Shown here in pieces: positions 40,401 to 50,600 of a stretch of DNA of 64,000 nucleotides; position 1 is the stretch's first letter, and every line of letters starts with the position of its first letter. The stretch is from Elmis aenea (Eukaryota > Arthropoda > Insecta > Coleoptera > Elmidae), in the NCBI GenBank assembly GCA_947652605.1, contig OX393576.1, positions 52,800,966-52,864,965 on the forward strand. Direction: 5' to 3'. The notes under the pieces were generated by a model. That model saw only the letters and a program-made list of their open reading frames with translations. It had not been told where the DNA came from and ran no database searches. The position numbers were made by a program, and so were the translations under genes.

Positions 40401-42221
40401 TAGAGCGTAGACAAACTGTTAATTTGCTTTCAATCTTTTGTTTTGTCATTTATTAGTGAGATTGTTAAAAGTTCTTTTGTAATTTTTGTTTTGTGTTTTT
40501 TAAAAAATAAATTTTATTTATTTATCGTTTACTTGTACAATAAATTAAATGTATTGTTTAGACTATTTTTTAAATACTAAATACTTTTCTGTTTTTCAAA
40601 AAATTTCCTGGGTACCAACAAAACAAAACTTTGGAAGCAAATAAATAACCGTTTTTATCTATGGAGTCATCTAATGACATTTTGCATTTTTCAAAACTTT
40701 ACCCATGTAACATATTAACATTTTTGCACTGCTGTGTTAAGTATAAAATTGTCTAACCCATTGAGCTATTTGAAAAAATTTAAAATGGCAGTACAACAGA
40801 AAAACAAATGAATAAAAAAATGTCGCAGTAGTGCCAAAAGATGTTAAATTGTTTATAATACAAGCCTAACAATTTTCATTATCGCAAGTTTATGGTTTAG
40901 TACTTATAGGGGCGCGAACCCCAAACTGGGACACCCTGAATATTATGCACATCTATTTTATTTGTATTAGGCTCTCTCACGACCCTGTAATTCTATTATA
41001 CCTAATATTTATGGTATTTTCGCAGTTTCCTAAATTTTTAGCAGAAAGAATGCCAATTAAAGTTACGAATATATAGCTGCTTAATGCCTTAAAATATTTT
41101 TTAATTAAATTTCCAATTTTGGACAGTTTTTTTAAATAGAAAGTGCACTCTCTAAGAACCACAGCGTCCTAGAGAAGCTTACATAATATGAAATTGTAAT
41201 CAATAAGTGTGGCTTTTTAAATTTGCATTTGTGTCTGTATTTTCGTTTATAGATCTCTTTTATTTTTTTGTTACGACATTTTGTACGTAAATAAGCTTAT
41301 ATGTATATATAATTTTTTTATTTTTGTGTATACAATTAGCAGTCCTAATTAAAACTATTAACAGACCAAACTGTAGTACTAGAAATACATTTTATGATCT
41401 GTTCACATATCTCATCACTACTGCATGTAACTAAAGTTAACATAAAAATCTAATTTTCACTGTCACCATTAACCAAACTAAACATACCTTAAGATAAAAT
41501 TTACAATATTAATATATCTAGATCAGAAGCAGTCAAAAACCAACAAGCAGCTTTAAGCAAGAGCAAATACGATTTATCGAAGTGGAAATATTCAGAACTG
41601 AGAGATACAATCAATACATCATGTGACATTGACTTGCTTGAGGTGAGTTATAATTATGATCATATCCCAAGATTAATAAGGTTAATATGTAGGCATGCAG
41701 ACATGAATTCCATAGACGATTGAAAGTGTATCATGCTTGGAAAGCCAAGAATCGTAAACGTACTACGATGGATGAAAATGAACGAGCACCACGTTCAGTT
41801 ATGGATGCTGCAAACAAAGCACCCAGGATTGTGCAAAAGAATCCAGTTATAGAAAATAATCAACGCTTTTTCCGCATTCCATTTATTCGACCTAATGCTA
41901 ACAATGTGGAGCAAAACAAAAGAGGATGGTGGTTTGCTCATTTCGACGGACAATATGTTGCCAGACAAATGGAGCTGCATCCAGAAAAACAATCTGTTTT
42001 ATTGACAGCAGGTATAGTACAGTTTTAATATTTTCAAAATGTTTGATTTTATCATTTGATTAATTACAGGAAAAGACGACATGCAAATGTGTGAATTATC
42101 CTTAGAAGAAACAGGGCTGACACGAAAGAGAGGGGCCGAAATACTGGAAGTTGAATTTAATAAAGAATGGGAACGTAATGGTGGCAAACCATATGTACGC
42201 CCAGCTGATCGCAAGCGTTAA
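22489..42221 (+). CDS. jar: Myosin VI heavy chain (minus-end-directed actin motor), complete
   Basis: Unconventional myosin that moves toward actin minus ends in endocytosis and cell-shape changes. Coding exons: 22489-22666, 22719-22792, 27207-27764, 27906-28315, 28815-28972, 29031-29195, 29260-29483, 29541-29732, 30283-30507, 30558-30765, 32922-33163, 33231-33506, 33558-33733, 34038-34079 (cassette), 41522-41642, 41693-42011, 42070-42221. All junctions are GT-AG and phase-consistent, giving 1239 aa (1225 without the cassette), a normal size. Seen: P-loop GESGAGKT (about residues 148-155), switch [11 protein letters not shown], switch II DIAGFEFF, a Thr at the TEDS-rule position (KGTVIM), the myosin VI-type insert and one IQ motif ([12 protein letters not shown]), an E/R/K-rich single helix, then the cargo-binding domain with RRL and a WWF version of WWY. 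The start is MMDTVW, 9 nt after an acceptor at 22479, so at least one non-coding 5' exon lies upstream and was not located. jar is the Drosophila symbol. Confidence 0.96.
22816..23475. mobile_element. PIF/Harbinger-type MITE in myosin VI intron
   Basis: 660 bp. Ends AGCGGCCCC...GGGGTCGCT with TTA on each side (22813-22815, 23476-23478), the 3-bp site typical of PIF/Harbinger. Subterminal regions are full of CAATATTATTG/CAATATATTG motifs in both orientations. It lies 23 bp from the exon ending at 22792. Confidence 0.65.
23479..25873. other. Myosin VI intron sequence with transposon ends
   Basis: AT-rich. Mariner-type ends occur near 24222 (ACACCCTGTAT), 24460 (ACAGGGTG) and 24530. A block at 24370-24500 matches a block at 58750-58870 in the HAD-phosphatase intron, so it is a shared repeat. 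No coding sequence was seen. Confidence 0.45.
25874..26728. mobile_element. CAGGGTGTC-ended element interrupted by a Harbinger element
   Basis: CAGGGTGTCCCAAACACG at the left and GACACCCTG at 26720-26728 form terminal repeats. The interior is interrupted by the element at 26090-26675. Confidence 0.55.
26090..26675. mobile_element. PIF/Harbinger-type element, AGCGGGCTTCAGACGATC ends
   Basis: 586 bp. Perfect ends AGCGGGCTTCAGACGATC / GATCGTCTGAAGCCCGCT, with TAA on each side. Subterminal ATTGACAATA motifs recur many times. The interior (about 26300-26400) has a degraded piece of the same transposase fragment as the copy at 56.9 kb ([17 protein letters not shown]). Confidence 0.75.
29776..30147. 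mobile_element. hAT MITE in myosin VI intron
   Basis: 372 bp. Ends CAGTGTTTCTCAAGG and TTTGAGAAACACTG. Flanks GTTTAAAG and ATTTAAAG match at 7 of 8 bases. It contains another MITE. Confidence 0.75.
29893..30070. mobile_element. Small palindromic MITE nested in the hAT MITE
   Basis: 178 bp. CAGCCGTATTCATAGTCC and its exact complement form the ends, followed by mirrored TTCCTTATC/AAGGAA blocks. Superfamily not assigned. Confidence 0.65.
30813..32878. mobile_element. piggyBac-type MITE (TTAA site) hosting nested foldbacks
   Basis: Ends CACGTTAACTGCCAAATG and its partner near 32878 (CAGTGAACGTG), with TTAA on both sides (30809-30812, 32879-32882). A related TTAA element lies at 60545-60959. Most of the length is the inserted foldback pair. 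Confidence 0.7.
30860..32715. mobile_element. Double long-TIR foldback (mariner type)
   Basis: The outer unit has 123-bp arms with CAGGGTGAGTCATTAG ends at TA sites. At its exact dyad centre sits an inner 1.6-kb palindrome (30983-32593) with its own CAGGGTGAGTCACCTC ends and TA sites. The inner arms run about 620 bp to a loop near 31620-31960. The loop start carries a transposase N-terminal remnant ([20 protein letters not shown], about 31587-31670). Confidence 0.8.
32922..33733 (+). other. jar: Myosin VI IQ, three-helix-bundle and single-alpha-helix exons
   Basis: Exons 32922-33163, 33231-33506 and 33558-33733. The first gives the IQ motif ([17 protein letters not shown]) and the proximal tail. 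The second and third encode a run of about 90 residues rich in E, R and K (for example [16 protein letters not shown]), typical of the myosin VI single stable helix that extends the lever. The last exon ends in phase 2 (AA|gtacgt), so it can join either the 42-nt cassette or the tail exon at 41522 directly. Confidence 0.93.
34038..34079 (+). CDS. jar: Candidate 42-nt cassette exon of myosin VI
   Basis: The sequence ATTCAG|...|gtatta flanks a 42-nt open block. It enters and leaves in phase 2, so including or skipping it keeps the frame. Included, it adds [13 protein letters not shown] plus split codons between NRK and SEAVKNQQ, just before the cargo-binding domain. Vertebrate myosin VI carries alternatively spliced inserts in the same general part of the tail; treating this one as equivalent is inference. 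A nearer acceptor or complete skipping cannot be excluded. Confidence 0.6.
34870..35069. other. Assembly gap of exactly 200 N, probably spurious
   Basis: Two hundred Ns. The 238 bp before the gap (34632-34869) recurs after it (35070-35306) with a single-base length difference, so the flanking contig ends appear to overlap. The true sequence likely runs from 34869 straight to 35307. Confidence 0.9.
35500..35704 (+). pseudogene. Mariner-type transposase C-terminal fragment
   Basis: The frame reads [20 protein letters not shown] and on to [13 protein letters not shown]. The WPPRSP..L.P.D block matches the end of the mariner/IS630 catalytic domain. An upstream decayed piece ([12 protein letters not shown], about 35400) corresponds to the QDGAPxHN-type second motif. 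Confidence 0.8.
36543..37065. mobile_element. hAT element, TAGGGTGACCATTCGTCC end
   Basis: 523 bp. Ends TAGGGTGACCA and TGGTCACCTTA. Exact 8-bp duplication TGGTACAC (36535-36542, 37066-37073). GTCCCCG motifs sit near both ends. A short TTAGGTT run near 36820 lies inside it. Confidence 0.8.
38055..39735. mobile_element. Long-TIR foldback, CAGGGTGTCCCCGTTATC ends
   Basis: 1681 bp. The terminal CAGGGTGTCCCCGTTATC mirrors GATAACGGGGACACCCTG. Arms of about 650 bp include the ATTTGCATTGTTTTG block near 38680 and its complement near 39090. TA sits on both sides. No transposase remnant was found in the loop. Confidence 0.8.
40083..40938. mobile_element. Long-TIR foldback, CCGGGTGTCCCAGTTTGG ends
   Basis: 856 bp. 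CCGGGTGTCCCAGTTTGG at the left mirrors CCAAACTGGGACACCCTG at the right, with mirrored GATGACTCC/GGAGTCATC blocks near the centre. It lies 20 bp from the preceding compound palindrome. Confidence 0.75.
41522..42221 (+). other. jar: Myosin VI cargo-binding domain, copy 1 (exons A1, B1, C1)
   Basis: A1 41522-41642 encodes [18 protein letters not shown]1 41693-42011 carries [11 protein letters not shown] (the RRL adaptor-binding motif) and [17 protein letters not shown] (the WWY-type motif with F for Y). C1 42070-42221 encodes [18 protein letters not shown] and ends in ADRKR and TAA. Introns are 50 and 58 bp. This is the normal terminus, followed by its own 3' UTR, and it is the reference for the extra copies that follow. 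Confidence 0.95.
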
Positions 42222-42400
42222 TCAGTTTCTAAATATATTTAAATAGATACAATTCACAAGAGTTTGTTTAAGTTTTTACTACTAGAAGCTTCACTTTGAC
42301 AATTTTATATATTTTATTTAATTTTTATGTTTTGGGGGCTTGTTTGTAATATAGATAATACTGTTATTTATAATTTATTGCTAATAAAATCCTATTTCAG
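42222..42400 (+). terminator. Myosin VI 3' UTR with AATAAA signal
   Basis: The sequence after the TAA contains AATAAA at 42383-42388. The same UTR, recognisably diverged (an AAGTTTCACTTTG-like block, CTTGTTTGT, AATAAA, AGGAATATTTT), follows the fourth last-exon copy near 46.53-46.66 kb, which supports it as the ancestral UTR. Confidence 0.7.
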
Positions 42401-44072
42401 GAATATTTTGTTTCTATTAGAAAAAAATCACTGCACATCAGTATATACAGGGTAGGCCAAAAGTATGGAAGTGTTGCTGTAACAGCGTAAATACAAGTTT
42501 TATAAAAAAATCTTTTTTACAAAAAGTGTATGAACAATTACTGTTAGCTATACATTTTGACGTAATTCAAATATATTTTTTTCGGCCAACCGTGTGCAAC
42601 TGACGAGCGATTGTCAAGTTTTTTTAAATGACAACCTGTATGTTTTAACTGTAATTGATAAACAATGTTTTTCTCTATTAAACAGTATAAGGTTTTCTAA
42701 GTGTTACATAATACAATTTTTAAGAAAAACGGGTTTCAAAATTATTTATTATTTTTAACAAAATCGTTTTACTTAACTATACAAAACACGATCACTATAG
42801 TACCTACTTGACAGTCTATAACTTGTGTAATTGTGTTTTATTAATTTTCAATAAACTAACATTATTCTGTGAGCATTAAATTGAAACCCCCTGAATACAT
42901 TTTCACAGAAGTAATTCGACAGAAGGTTCATTTTCAATTTAAAACTCACAAAATAATGGTTTTTCGTTGAAAAATTATAAAACACATATAGACAAGTACT
43001 AAACTGTCCATTACTACAGCGATTGTTTTCTTTTCAATTTTAAATGCAAAAATCTCTATTTAATTTAAAATTTCACAATTAATTAAAAATATTAAGGTTT
43101 TTGATGCAGCTAATTAAAACATTAACCCTTACAAGAAATGTTTTCCCTTAACATGGGTTAACGACAACTATTAAATAATTGTGTCTTACTCGAACACAAA
43201 AGCAATGTTCAATGTAATAATAAGTTAAAGTTATTAAATTAATTACATGTATTACTTAATTATTGCTCAATCCAATGTGATATTAAGGCCAATATTTTTT
43301 AGCCATGGGCACTTAAATTTGTTAAGGCGGCCCTGGCAAAAGTAAATAATACACCAGATTTGTAGATAGTGAGGGTAGAATATCAAACCAAAAATTTGCT
43401 TTGAATGGATAGGAAAATTTCTAAAACTGTCAGATTCCAAAAAAAATTGTGGTCCAACATTGAATGGATAACAACAAAACTTTGAACCAAAAGTCTACAA
43501 CAAAGTACAGCTCTACTTTATGTGGACATGCGTTAGTTACTATCTAAACGGATCCTAGTGTTCAAAATTATTGTAAAGAACATTTTTTGTTTTTAATTTT
43601 ACATTTTGAGTATTAAACATTTTGTTGAAGTTTATTGTGACCATTTTTTTTTTTAGATTCTGCAAATGTTTTATTTTGTTCATGTTCATCCTAGCTGCAA
43701 CATTTTTTTAAAAGCAAAATACCTAAGTGAACCACCTCACCCCATTCAGGGTAAACTGTCTGTCGGTGTATATTATTTTATTAAGCACACATAACATTGT
43801 ATTGACAATTTATAATACTTTGGTCAAAGTACCCATAATATAACATTAAAAAATTTGTAATGTAATTTATGTTGTTTTTCAATAAATTTTGTACCTACAT
43901 GATAACAATCATTTCAAAACTTCAAAAGTAAAGTACAATTACATCATATGAATAATACACCATATCTTATCACTGTGGCTTTTAACAAAGTTATATCAGT
44001 TATTGATTTTTACCCATTAATCTATACACAAACTATTAGGAGTATAATTTAGCATTGTTTAATATTATTAAA
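42401..44072. other. Spacer between myosin VI and its extra tail copies
   Basis: It holds a lone CAGGGTAGGCCAAAAG end near 42447 and a partial copy of the 13-kb foldback (about 42750-43040). A hAT-like end (GCGGCCCTG) lies near 43330. No gene was seen. Confidence 0.4.
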
Positions 44073-44536
44073 ATGGATAGATCGGAAGCCGACACAAACC
44101 AACAAGTACCTTTAAACAAGTTTAAATATGATTTGTCAAAATGGAAATATTCAGATCTACAAGAAATACTGAATACATCTAGTAGCATCGAGTTACAAGA
44201 AGTGAGTATTAAATGTCTGCCCACATATTCTACTGTTACTAAGAATAATATTTAGGCATGTAAATATGAATTACATCGACGACTGAAAGGATATCATTCT
44301 TGGAAAGCCAATGATCATAAACGGATAATGGAAGAAAGTAAACAAGCACCGAAGATAATGCAGAAAAACCCAGTTGTAGAAAATAATCAACGCTATTTCC
44401 GCATTCCGTTTATTCCACCTAATGACAACTATGTGCAGCAAAACAAAAGAGGATGGTGGTTTGCTCATTTCGACGGACAATATGTTGCCAGACAAATGGA
44501 GCTGCATCCAGAAAAACAATGTTTTATTGACAGCAG
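44073..44536 (+). pseudogene. Myosin VI cargo-binding domain copy 2, exons A2 and B2 (frameshifted)
   Basis: A2 is 44081-44201 if spliced in; an in-frame ATG at 44073 could also start it. It encodes [17 protein letters not shown], clearly homologous to A1 but diverged. B2 is 44256-44536 and keeps HRRLKGYHSWK and [17 protein letters not shown]. Compared with B1 it lacks 12 codons in its variable middle and has lost 2 nt (CT) near 44520, in the stretch reading GAAAAACAATGTTTT. This shifts the frame before the donor, and splicing on to the next exon would reach a stop within a few codons. The 5' part is diverged while the last 140 bp nearly match copies 1 and 3, which suggests gene conversion. 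A sequencing error for the 2-nt loss is possible. Confidence 0.75.
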
Positions 44537-44584
44537 GTATAGTACAGTTTTAATATTTTTAAAATGTTTGATTTTATCATTTGA

Positions 44585-45148
<564 letters not shown>

Positions 45149-45206
45149 GTATAGTACAGTTTTAATATTTTTAAAATGTTTGATTTTATCATTTGATTAA
45201 TTACAG

Positions 45207-45418
45207 GAAAAGACGACATGCAAATGTGTGAATTATCCTTAGAAGAAACAGGGCTGACACAAAAGAGAGAGGCCGAAATACTGGAAGTTGAATTTAATAA
45301 AGAATGGGAACATAATGGTGGCAAACCATATGTACAACTTGCTGATCGCAAAAAATATATTACCAGACTGGAACTGCATTCTGAAAAGCAACCTGTTTCA
45401 TTTATAGCAGGTAAATAG
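45207..45418 (+). CDS. Chimeric myosin VI tail exon C3/B4
   Basis: It starts as a last exon ([18 protein letters not shown], through [14 protein letters not shown]). Instead of stopping as C1 does, it continues as the end of a B exon: [20 protein letters not shown] aligns with [21 protein letters not shown]. It can end at TAG 45416-45418, or splice at the donor after 45410 (phase 1) into the last-exon copy at 46390. This is a second exon-internal, in-frame fusion in the array. Confidence 0.65.
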
Positions 45419-46389
45419 AGTGATACAGAAAAATAAGGAGCTCTTAACTACACAACACACGTGTACATTGATTCAAAAAAAATTAAACAATTATCCTTTA
45501 AAGTACTCTCCATTCTACCCAATTTTTGTTCTATTGCTTTATCTTCTTTATATAGACATCTAAAAATTTATTTTTGAAGTCTGTTGAGTATACCTAATGC
45601 AGTATTGTTGAGCTCAGAATCTGACTCGAATAGCTGACCTTTTATTTCTTTTTTTACTTTAGGAAACAAATGAGTCACATGGAGCTAAGTCAGGACTGGG
45701 TGGTTCAAACTCGATATTATTTTTAAAAAATAGTTAAATTACCAAAAACATGCAGCTTTTTAAAATTAATCCAGAACTGTTTACAAAAACTTCTAACCAC
45801 ATTTGGTTTTTGAGTTATTTTTAAGTGTTTTTTTTAGTTATTTAAACAATGTTTAAATATCTGTTTATTATCGTTTGAAAAAAATTTTACAGGCTTTTTT
45901 GCAAAGTTTTTTGTGCAGAATGTAGGGTGGTCACTATTTTTTAAATTTTACAGTTATAAGAGTTTTAACATAAATTTGTGTTTTCTTAAATAGCTTATAA
46001 GGTTTTCAAATTTCTTTTTTTTCTGATATCAAATATATATTGATTAGCACAGCTATTTTAAAACACCAGAAGTGACAACTATTCATTTGTTTCAGACAAT
46101 ATCAGTATTTACAACAATTGTTAAAATCGGTGTTTTAAATTCACGTTAAATTGTTGGATAGGCACAAATAACAAATATGGACCATATTGATGGTTTCCTT
46201 AATTACAAAACTTATCTCTGCTCAACTGATACATGATATTTTAATTAAAACCAATTAGAATTTAAGAATATTAAGCAATTAAGAAAGCAAACAAAAAATA
46301 AGCTCATGTAATTCAATCGAATTTGAACCACGCTGTTGGACTTCAATATTTTCAATGGGTGTTTGATTTAATTATTTGTTTGATTACAG
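45419..46389 (+). other. Possible intron between tail exons C3/B4 and C4
   Basis: AT-rich. It ends with about 60 bp that align with the B-C introns of the other copies (TTTAATTATTTGTTTGATTACAG). No other feature was seen. Confidence 0.4.
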
Positions 46390-46532
46390 GAGAAAATGAA
46401 ATAAAAATATGTGAAGTGTCTTTGGAAAAAATAGAACTGACGCGGAAGAAGAGAACCGAAATAAAATTTGATATAGTGGCAGAACAAAATGATGACAAGC
46501 AAGAAGCAGTTGTAATAAAAATATTTAAATAG
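46390..46532 (+). CDS. Diverged fourth copy of the myosin VI last exon (C4)
   Basis: An acceptor GATTACAG precedes GENEIKICEVSLEKIELTRKKR, matching [22 protein letters not shown], and the frame stays open to TAG 46530-46532. The end has changed (EQNDDKQEAVVIKIFK). Phase-1 entry is retained, and the upstream intron segment resembles the other B-C introns. AATAAA lies at 46625-46630 in a UTR related to that of copy 1, so this exon can still end a transcript. Confidence 0.65.
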
Positions 46533-46624
46533 TTGCAATTCGCCAAAGTTTCACTTTGGTCTTTATATAATTTATTTTTCATCTCTTGGGGATCTTGTTT
46601 GTGTTTATGTTACATAAAATTTGC

Positions 46625-46630
46625 AATAAA
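46625..46630 (+). terminator. AATAAA after the last tail copy
   Basis: Polyadenylation signal 93 bp after the C4 stop, in a UTR segment related to that at 42.2-42.4 kb. Confidence 0.55.
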
Positions 46631-47007
46631 AAATATTTTCCAAGGAATATTTTTGGAATAAATTAGATTCACAGACCGTTATTGAAATAATAATTTCAAA
46701 TTAATGTTTTGATGTGTAATTAATTAGTTTCCGTCTTTAGAATTTCTAGTTTTAAAATTTTATTTTTTTTTTATAAAGCACTTATCAAGTACAGTTGATT
46801 GGATACATGAGCTTATTACTGAAGATAAAAAAAATGGTTAAACTATCAAAAATCTGCTGAAAAATATTTTTTTCTACCATTTTTAGGCTTAACAATCATA
46901 TTCTTATCCAACTCAAAATAAATTTACTACTTTTAAACCAATATTAATTTATTACTACAAAAGTATGCACATTCATTCATAAAAATATTATACTACTTAA
47001 TAAATAA

Positions 47008-47385
47008 TTACTTCATACTGCGTATTTTCTTTTTCTCTTTATATAAGCTATCTTGCTGAACTGTAAAATCAAGATCTCAGAATATAATTCATATTAATCC
47101 ATCATATTAACTTACTATAAGGATCAAATCGTATTACTTCTAGCTTATCAGCCAATCGTTCTCTAATTTTATTAAATGTATGTCCAGACACCATGCTTTC
47201 CATTTGAACCATAATTCGCCTAAAATTTAAATAACTCGTTACGTTGTTTAAATAAGTGTGCTCTATTGTATATTATAATGTACAAGCTTTTTCTAAAGAA
47301 ATGTAACTCTCATTAAACATAGCATATTTACTTGCTATACTTACTTGCTTTTAACACGTTTGAATAAGACATTAGTTAAAAACAT
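47008..47385 (-). CDS. mRpL33: Mitochondrial ribosomal protein L33 (bL33m)
   Basis: Three short exons on the minus strand: 47345-47385, 47116-47219 and 47008-47060, all GT-AG and phase-consistent, 65 aa. It reads MFLTNVLFKRVKSKRIM, then MESMVSGHTFNKIRERLADK and LEVIRFDPYIQQDSLYKEKK, ending KKIRSMK. The core SGHxF...RERLADKLE.IRFDPYIQQ...LY.E.KKIRS is characteristic of animal mitochondrial L33, a small protein of the large mitoribosomal subunit; length fits the family. It was found by reading splice sites, because each exon is too short to stand out as an open frame. It is convergent with the myosin VI tail array and divergent from Sply. Confidence 0.93.
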
Positions 47386-47688
47386 TATAAATTTAAAATG
47401 TGTTATTCAATACTTCTGGCTTCTACCTCCTCTACTAACAAATTATAGGTTAGCAATTTGACAACCACATTGACAACACAATAAGTGTGAAGTCAGGTAG
47501 TGTGTCTGCTAGATAAGCGAGGAAATGTTTTAAATTACACTAGAATCACAATAGATAGATTAAGATAATTTTTTTATCTTAGTTATTTTGAAGTGTATGA
47601 TATTATGTCAGCACTGTGCAAGTGGTTGCAAGATATGAAATGACTTTGCACTTACAACTGCTTTGTCCTACAGTTGTTAAACATCACA
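47386..47688. promoter_or_regulatory. Shared upstream region of mRpL33 and Sply (candidate bidirectional promoter)
   Basis: Only about 300 bp separate the two start codons on opposite strands. Both promoters and 5' UTRs must therefore lie here unless an unseen non-coding exon is used. CTACAG just before the Sply ATG could be an acceptor. No TATA box or Inr was confidently picked. Confidence 0.5.
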
Positions 47689-50600
47689 ATGAATCCAGCT
47701 AAGGATATTTTAAATTCTGTTCGAACCGGAGTCAACAATAGTATGTCTTCTAAAGAACCTTGGCAAATTGTTACAATTACTGCATCAACTGTTCTTATAT
47801 CGGTATGGTTGTACGACTTCGTTTTTCAAAGCGAAAGTAAGTTGTTCTGACTATTAAAAGATGTATACTTAGTAATAAAATATACTTTTAGGTATAGCTG
47901 AACGTGTGAAAAAAAGATTCTTTAAATGGATCAAGTTCATTCCCAGTATCAGAAAAAAAATTGATAAAGAACTTAAAATAGTATTTGATAACTTGGATAA
48001 AGATGTTCGTGAAAGAACAAAAAATCTAAAGTATATCACATGTCTCCCTTCAAATGGACTGACCAGGGACGAGATTTTAAAATTAACAGATGAAAATCTA
48101 AGTTTTGGTAAAAGCATTATTATCAAAAATTTATTTTTGATCATATAATAATGGTATTATATTATAGCTGATTATAATTGGAAGGAAGGACGAGTATCTG
48201 GTGCAGTCTACTATATAGATCCGGAATTATCCCAACTTGTTACAGATGTATACGAAAAAACTGCATATACGAATCCTTTGCACGTAGATGTTTTTCCTGG
48301 ATTGTGTAAAATGGAAGCTGAAGTAGTAAGAATGGCATCAGAATTGTTTCATGGAGGTCCCGAATCTTGTGGTACTGTAAGTTAAAAGTTATTGTTCTAA
48401 AGCAGGGGTGTCAAACTCAATGGCTAACTTGGGCCATACAAACAAGGCTTAACTTTGGGTGGGCCGCAAAAAAAAATTTTTGTTGTTTAACCCCTTGAAC
48501 GTTACATTAAATTCCTCGGTTTATGCATTTGACAATGTCGCGGCGGCAGAGGCTAACCTTTTTTTATGTTGCTTCTGTAATGAAGCTGTGAGTTGAAAAA
48601 TACAACAATTAGGCTGTTCTCTATCAGCTTCGCAAAAAAATTAAATTTTTTGTTACAAACACACCCAAAAACCACGCCAACCCAACTTACCCAAATCTAC
48701 CTGCATAAGATTTTTGGGTCAAGAAAAAAGAAGACTTTTGGCGTCGGTGACAAAGACCAACCTACTTTTTGTCTTTTTCCAACTTATAGCTTCAACACAG
48801 AATGCACGTTAAAAAAAAAATCTACCTACGCCGCCTTGATACTGTCGCGTGCATAAAACCGGCTCTAACGCGCGATCAACCGAAGTTATCTGCTTTCGCG
48901 TGTACAAGGCCTCAAATCGTACAGCACGGCACAAACGCAATAAAACCGCTCGAAAACAGTTTGTAGAACAAGGTCAACGGTGCAAAAGCGGTAAAAATGC
49001 CCAAATTTAAATCGTAGAGCCTCGGCATTAGCGCGAAAAGAACGCCCGAACCCAGTTCGTAGAGCACAGTCAGGGGGTTAATAATAGCAAAAAAAGATTA
49101 TAATTAAAAAAACGTTAAGCGAATTCTACCTATCTTATTTTTATTCTGCGTCGGTTTGTTATCTATATATATAAAAATGAATGTATGTATGTATGTCCTT
49201 TATATTCCTATACCACTCATCCGATCCTGACCAAATTTGGCACAGACAATCTATAGGACCATGGGAAGAACATAGGCTATATGAGAATTCCCAAAAGTTC
49301 CAAAAATTCCCAAAAGAACCAAAATTCCCAAAAGATCCAAATATCACAAAAGTTTCAAAATTCTCAATAGATACAAAAATTCTCAATAGATACAAAAATT
49401 CCCAAAAGATCCAAAATTCTCAAAAGGTCAAAAACGTCCACCGAGCGCGAAGCGCGAGTAGTCTGTGATTGATAAAAAAATTCACCGAGCGAAGCCGGGT
49501 CACTACGCTAGTTTTATTATATATTATTGTGCGCCGATAATTATATTGGCCGGGCGGCAAAATGTTCGTTGCGGTCCGCATGCGGCAAGTTTGACACCCC
49601 TGTTCTAAAGCATTACACAAGCCAAAAAAAAAATTATTGAAACAATAAAATTACATAACTCAAAAATTAACAGAAATAAATTAAATCTGATTATGCTATT
49701 GTTATTTACGTAAGAAATTGCATCCTGCAATTGAATAAAGATATTTAATTTTTAGTTTAACCATCAGATGCTCTTAAAAATTCACCCAATAAACAGTAAT
49801 TCGTTTTTTTGTATCGATACTATAAACTGAAATATTTCGAATTTGGGACACCCTTAAAAACATTGTTTATGTAAAGCTTTCTAATTAATAGATGACAAGT
49901 GGTGGAACAGAGTCAATTTTGATGGCTTGTAAGGCTTATCGAGATTATGCCCGAGAAGTACGTGGCATAAATAAACCTGAAATTGTAATCCCTACAACTG
50001 CTCATACTGCATTCGATAAAGCTGCTCAATATTTAGGACTATATGTGAGAACTATTCCAATTGATCCATACACTACACAAGTAAACTTGAAGGCCATGAA
50101 GTCAGCAATTAATTGTAATACAGTAATGGTAAGTATGTAATGATAATTTGCTACAATTTAGGCAGAAAACAAAAGTGGTTGTGTGCAAGAAAGGAATAAT
50201 AAACGTTAAATTTAATTTTTTGTTAATATTTTCATTAAAATGTTACTGATCCTTTACTTAGCAAAAACTAAATACCATAAGAGTGCACCTAGTCCTGGAT
50301 TCAGCCCTGACCAATTTAATATACAGGGTGGACCAAATTCGATTGGATTACATGGGTATCTTGCTTAATATTTAAAATAGAGAAATAGTTAAATTACCAA
50401 AAATTATTTGAGACGAACTCAAAACCGTCTTTATGACAATAACAGAGATACGACACTTTATTAAAATGGCAAAAAAAGTTTTTCGTTAATAACTGAAAAA
50501 CTGGAAATGATACAATATTTCTGAAAACGGTTGTGAATTTGTCTCAAAAAACTGCAAATTTGTGGTATTTAACTTTCTCTATCATGAATATAAAGCAACA

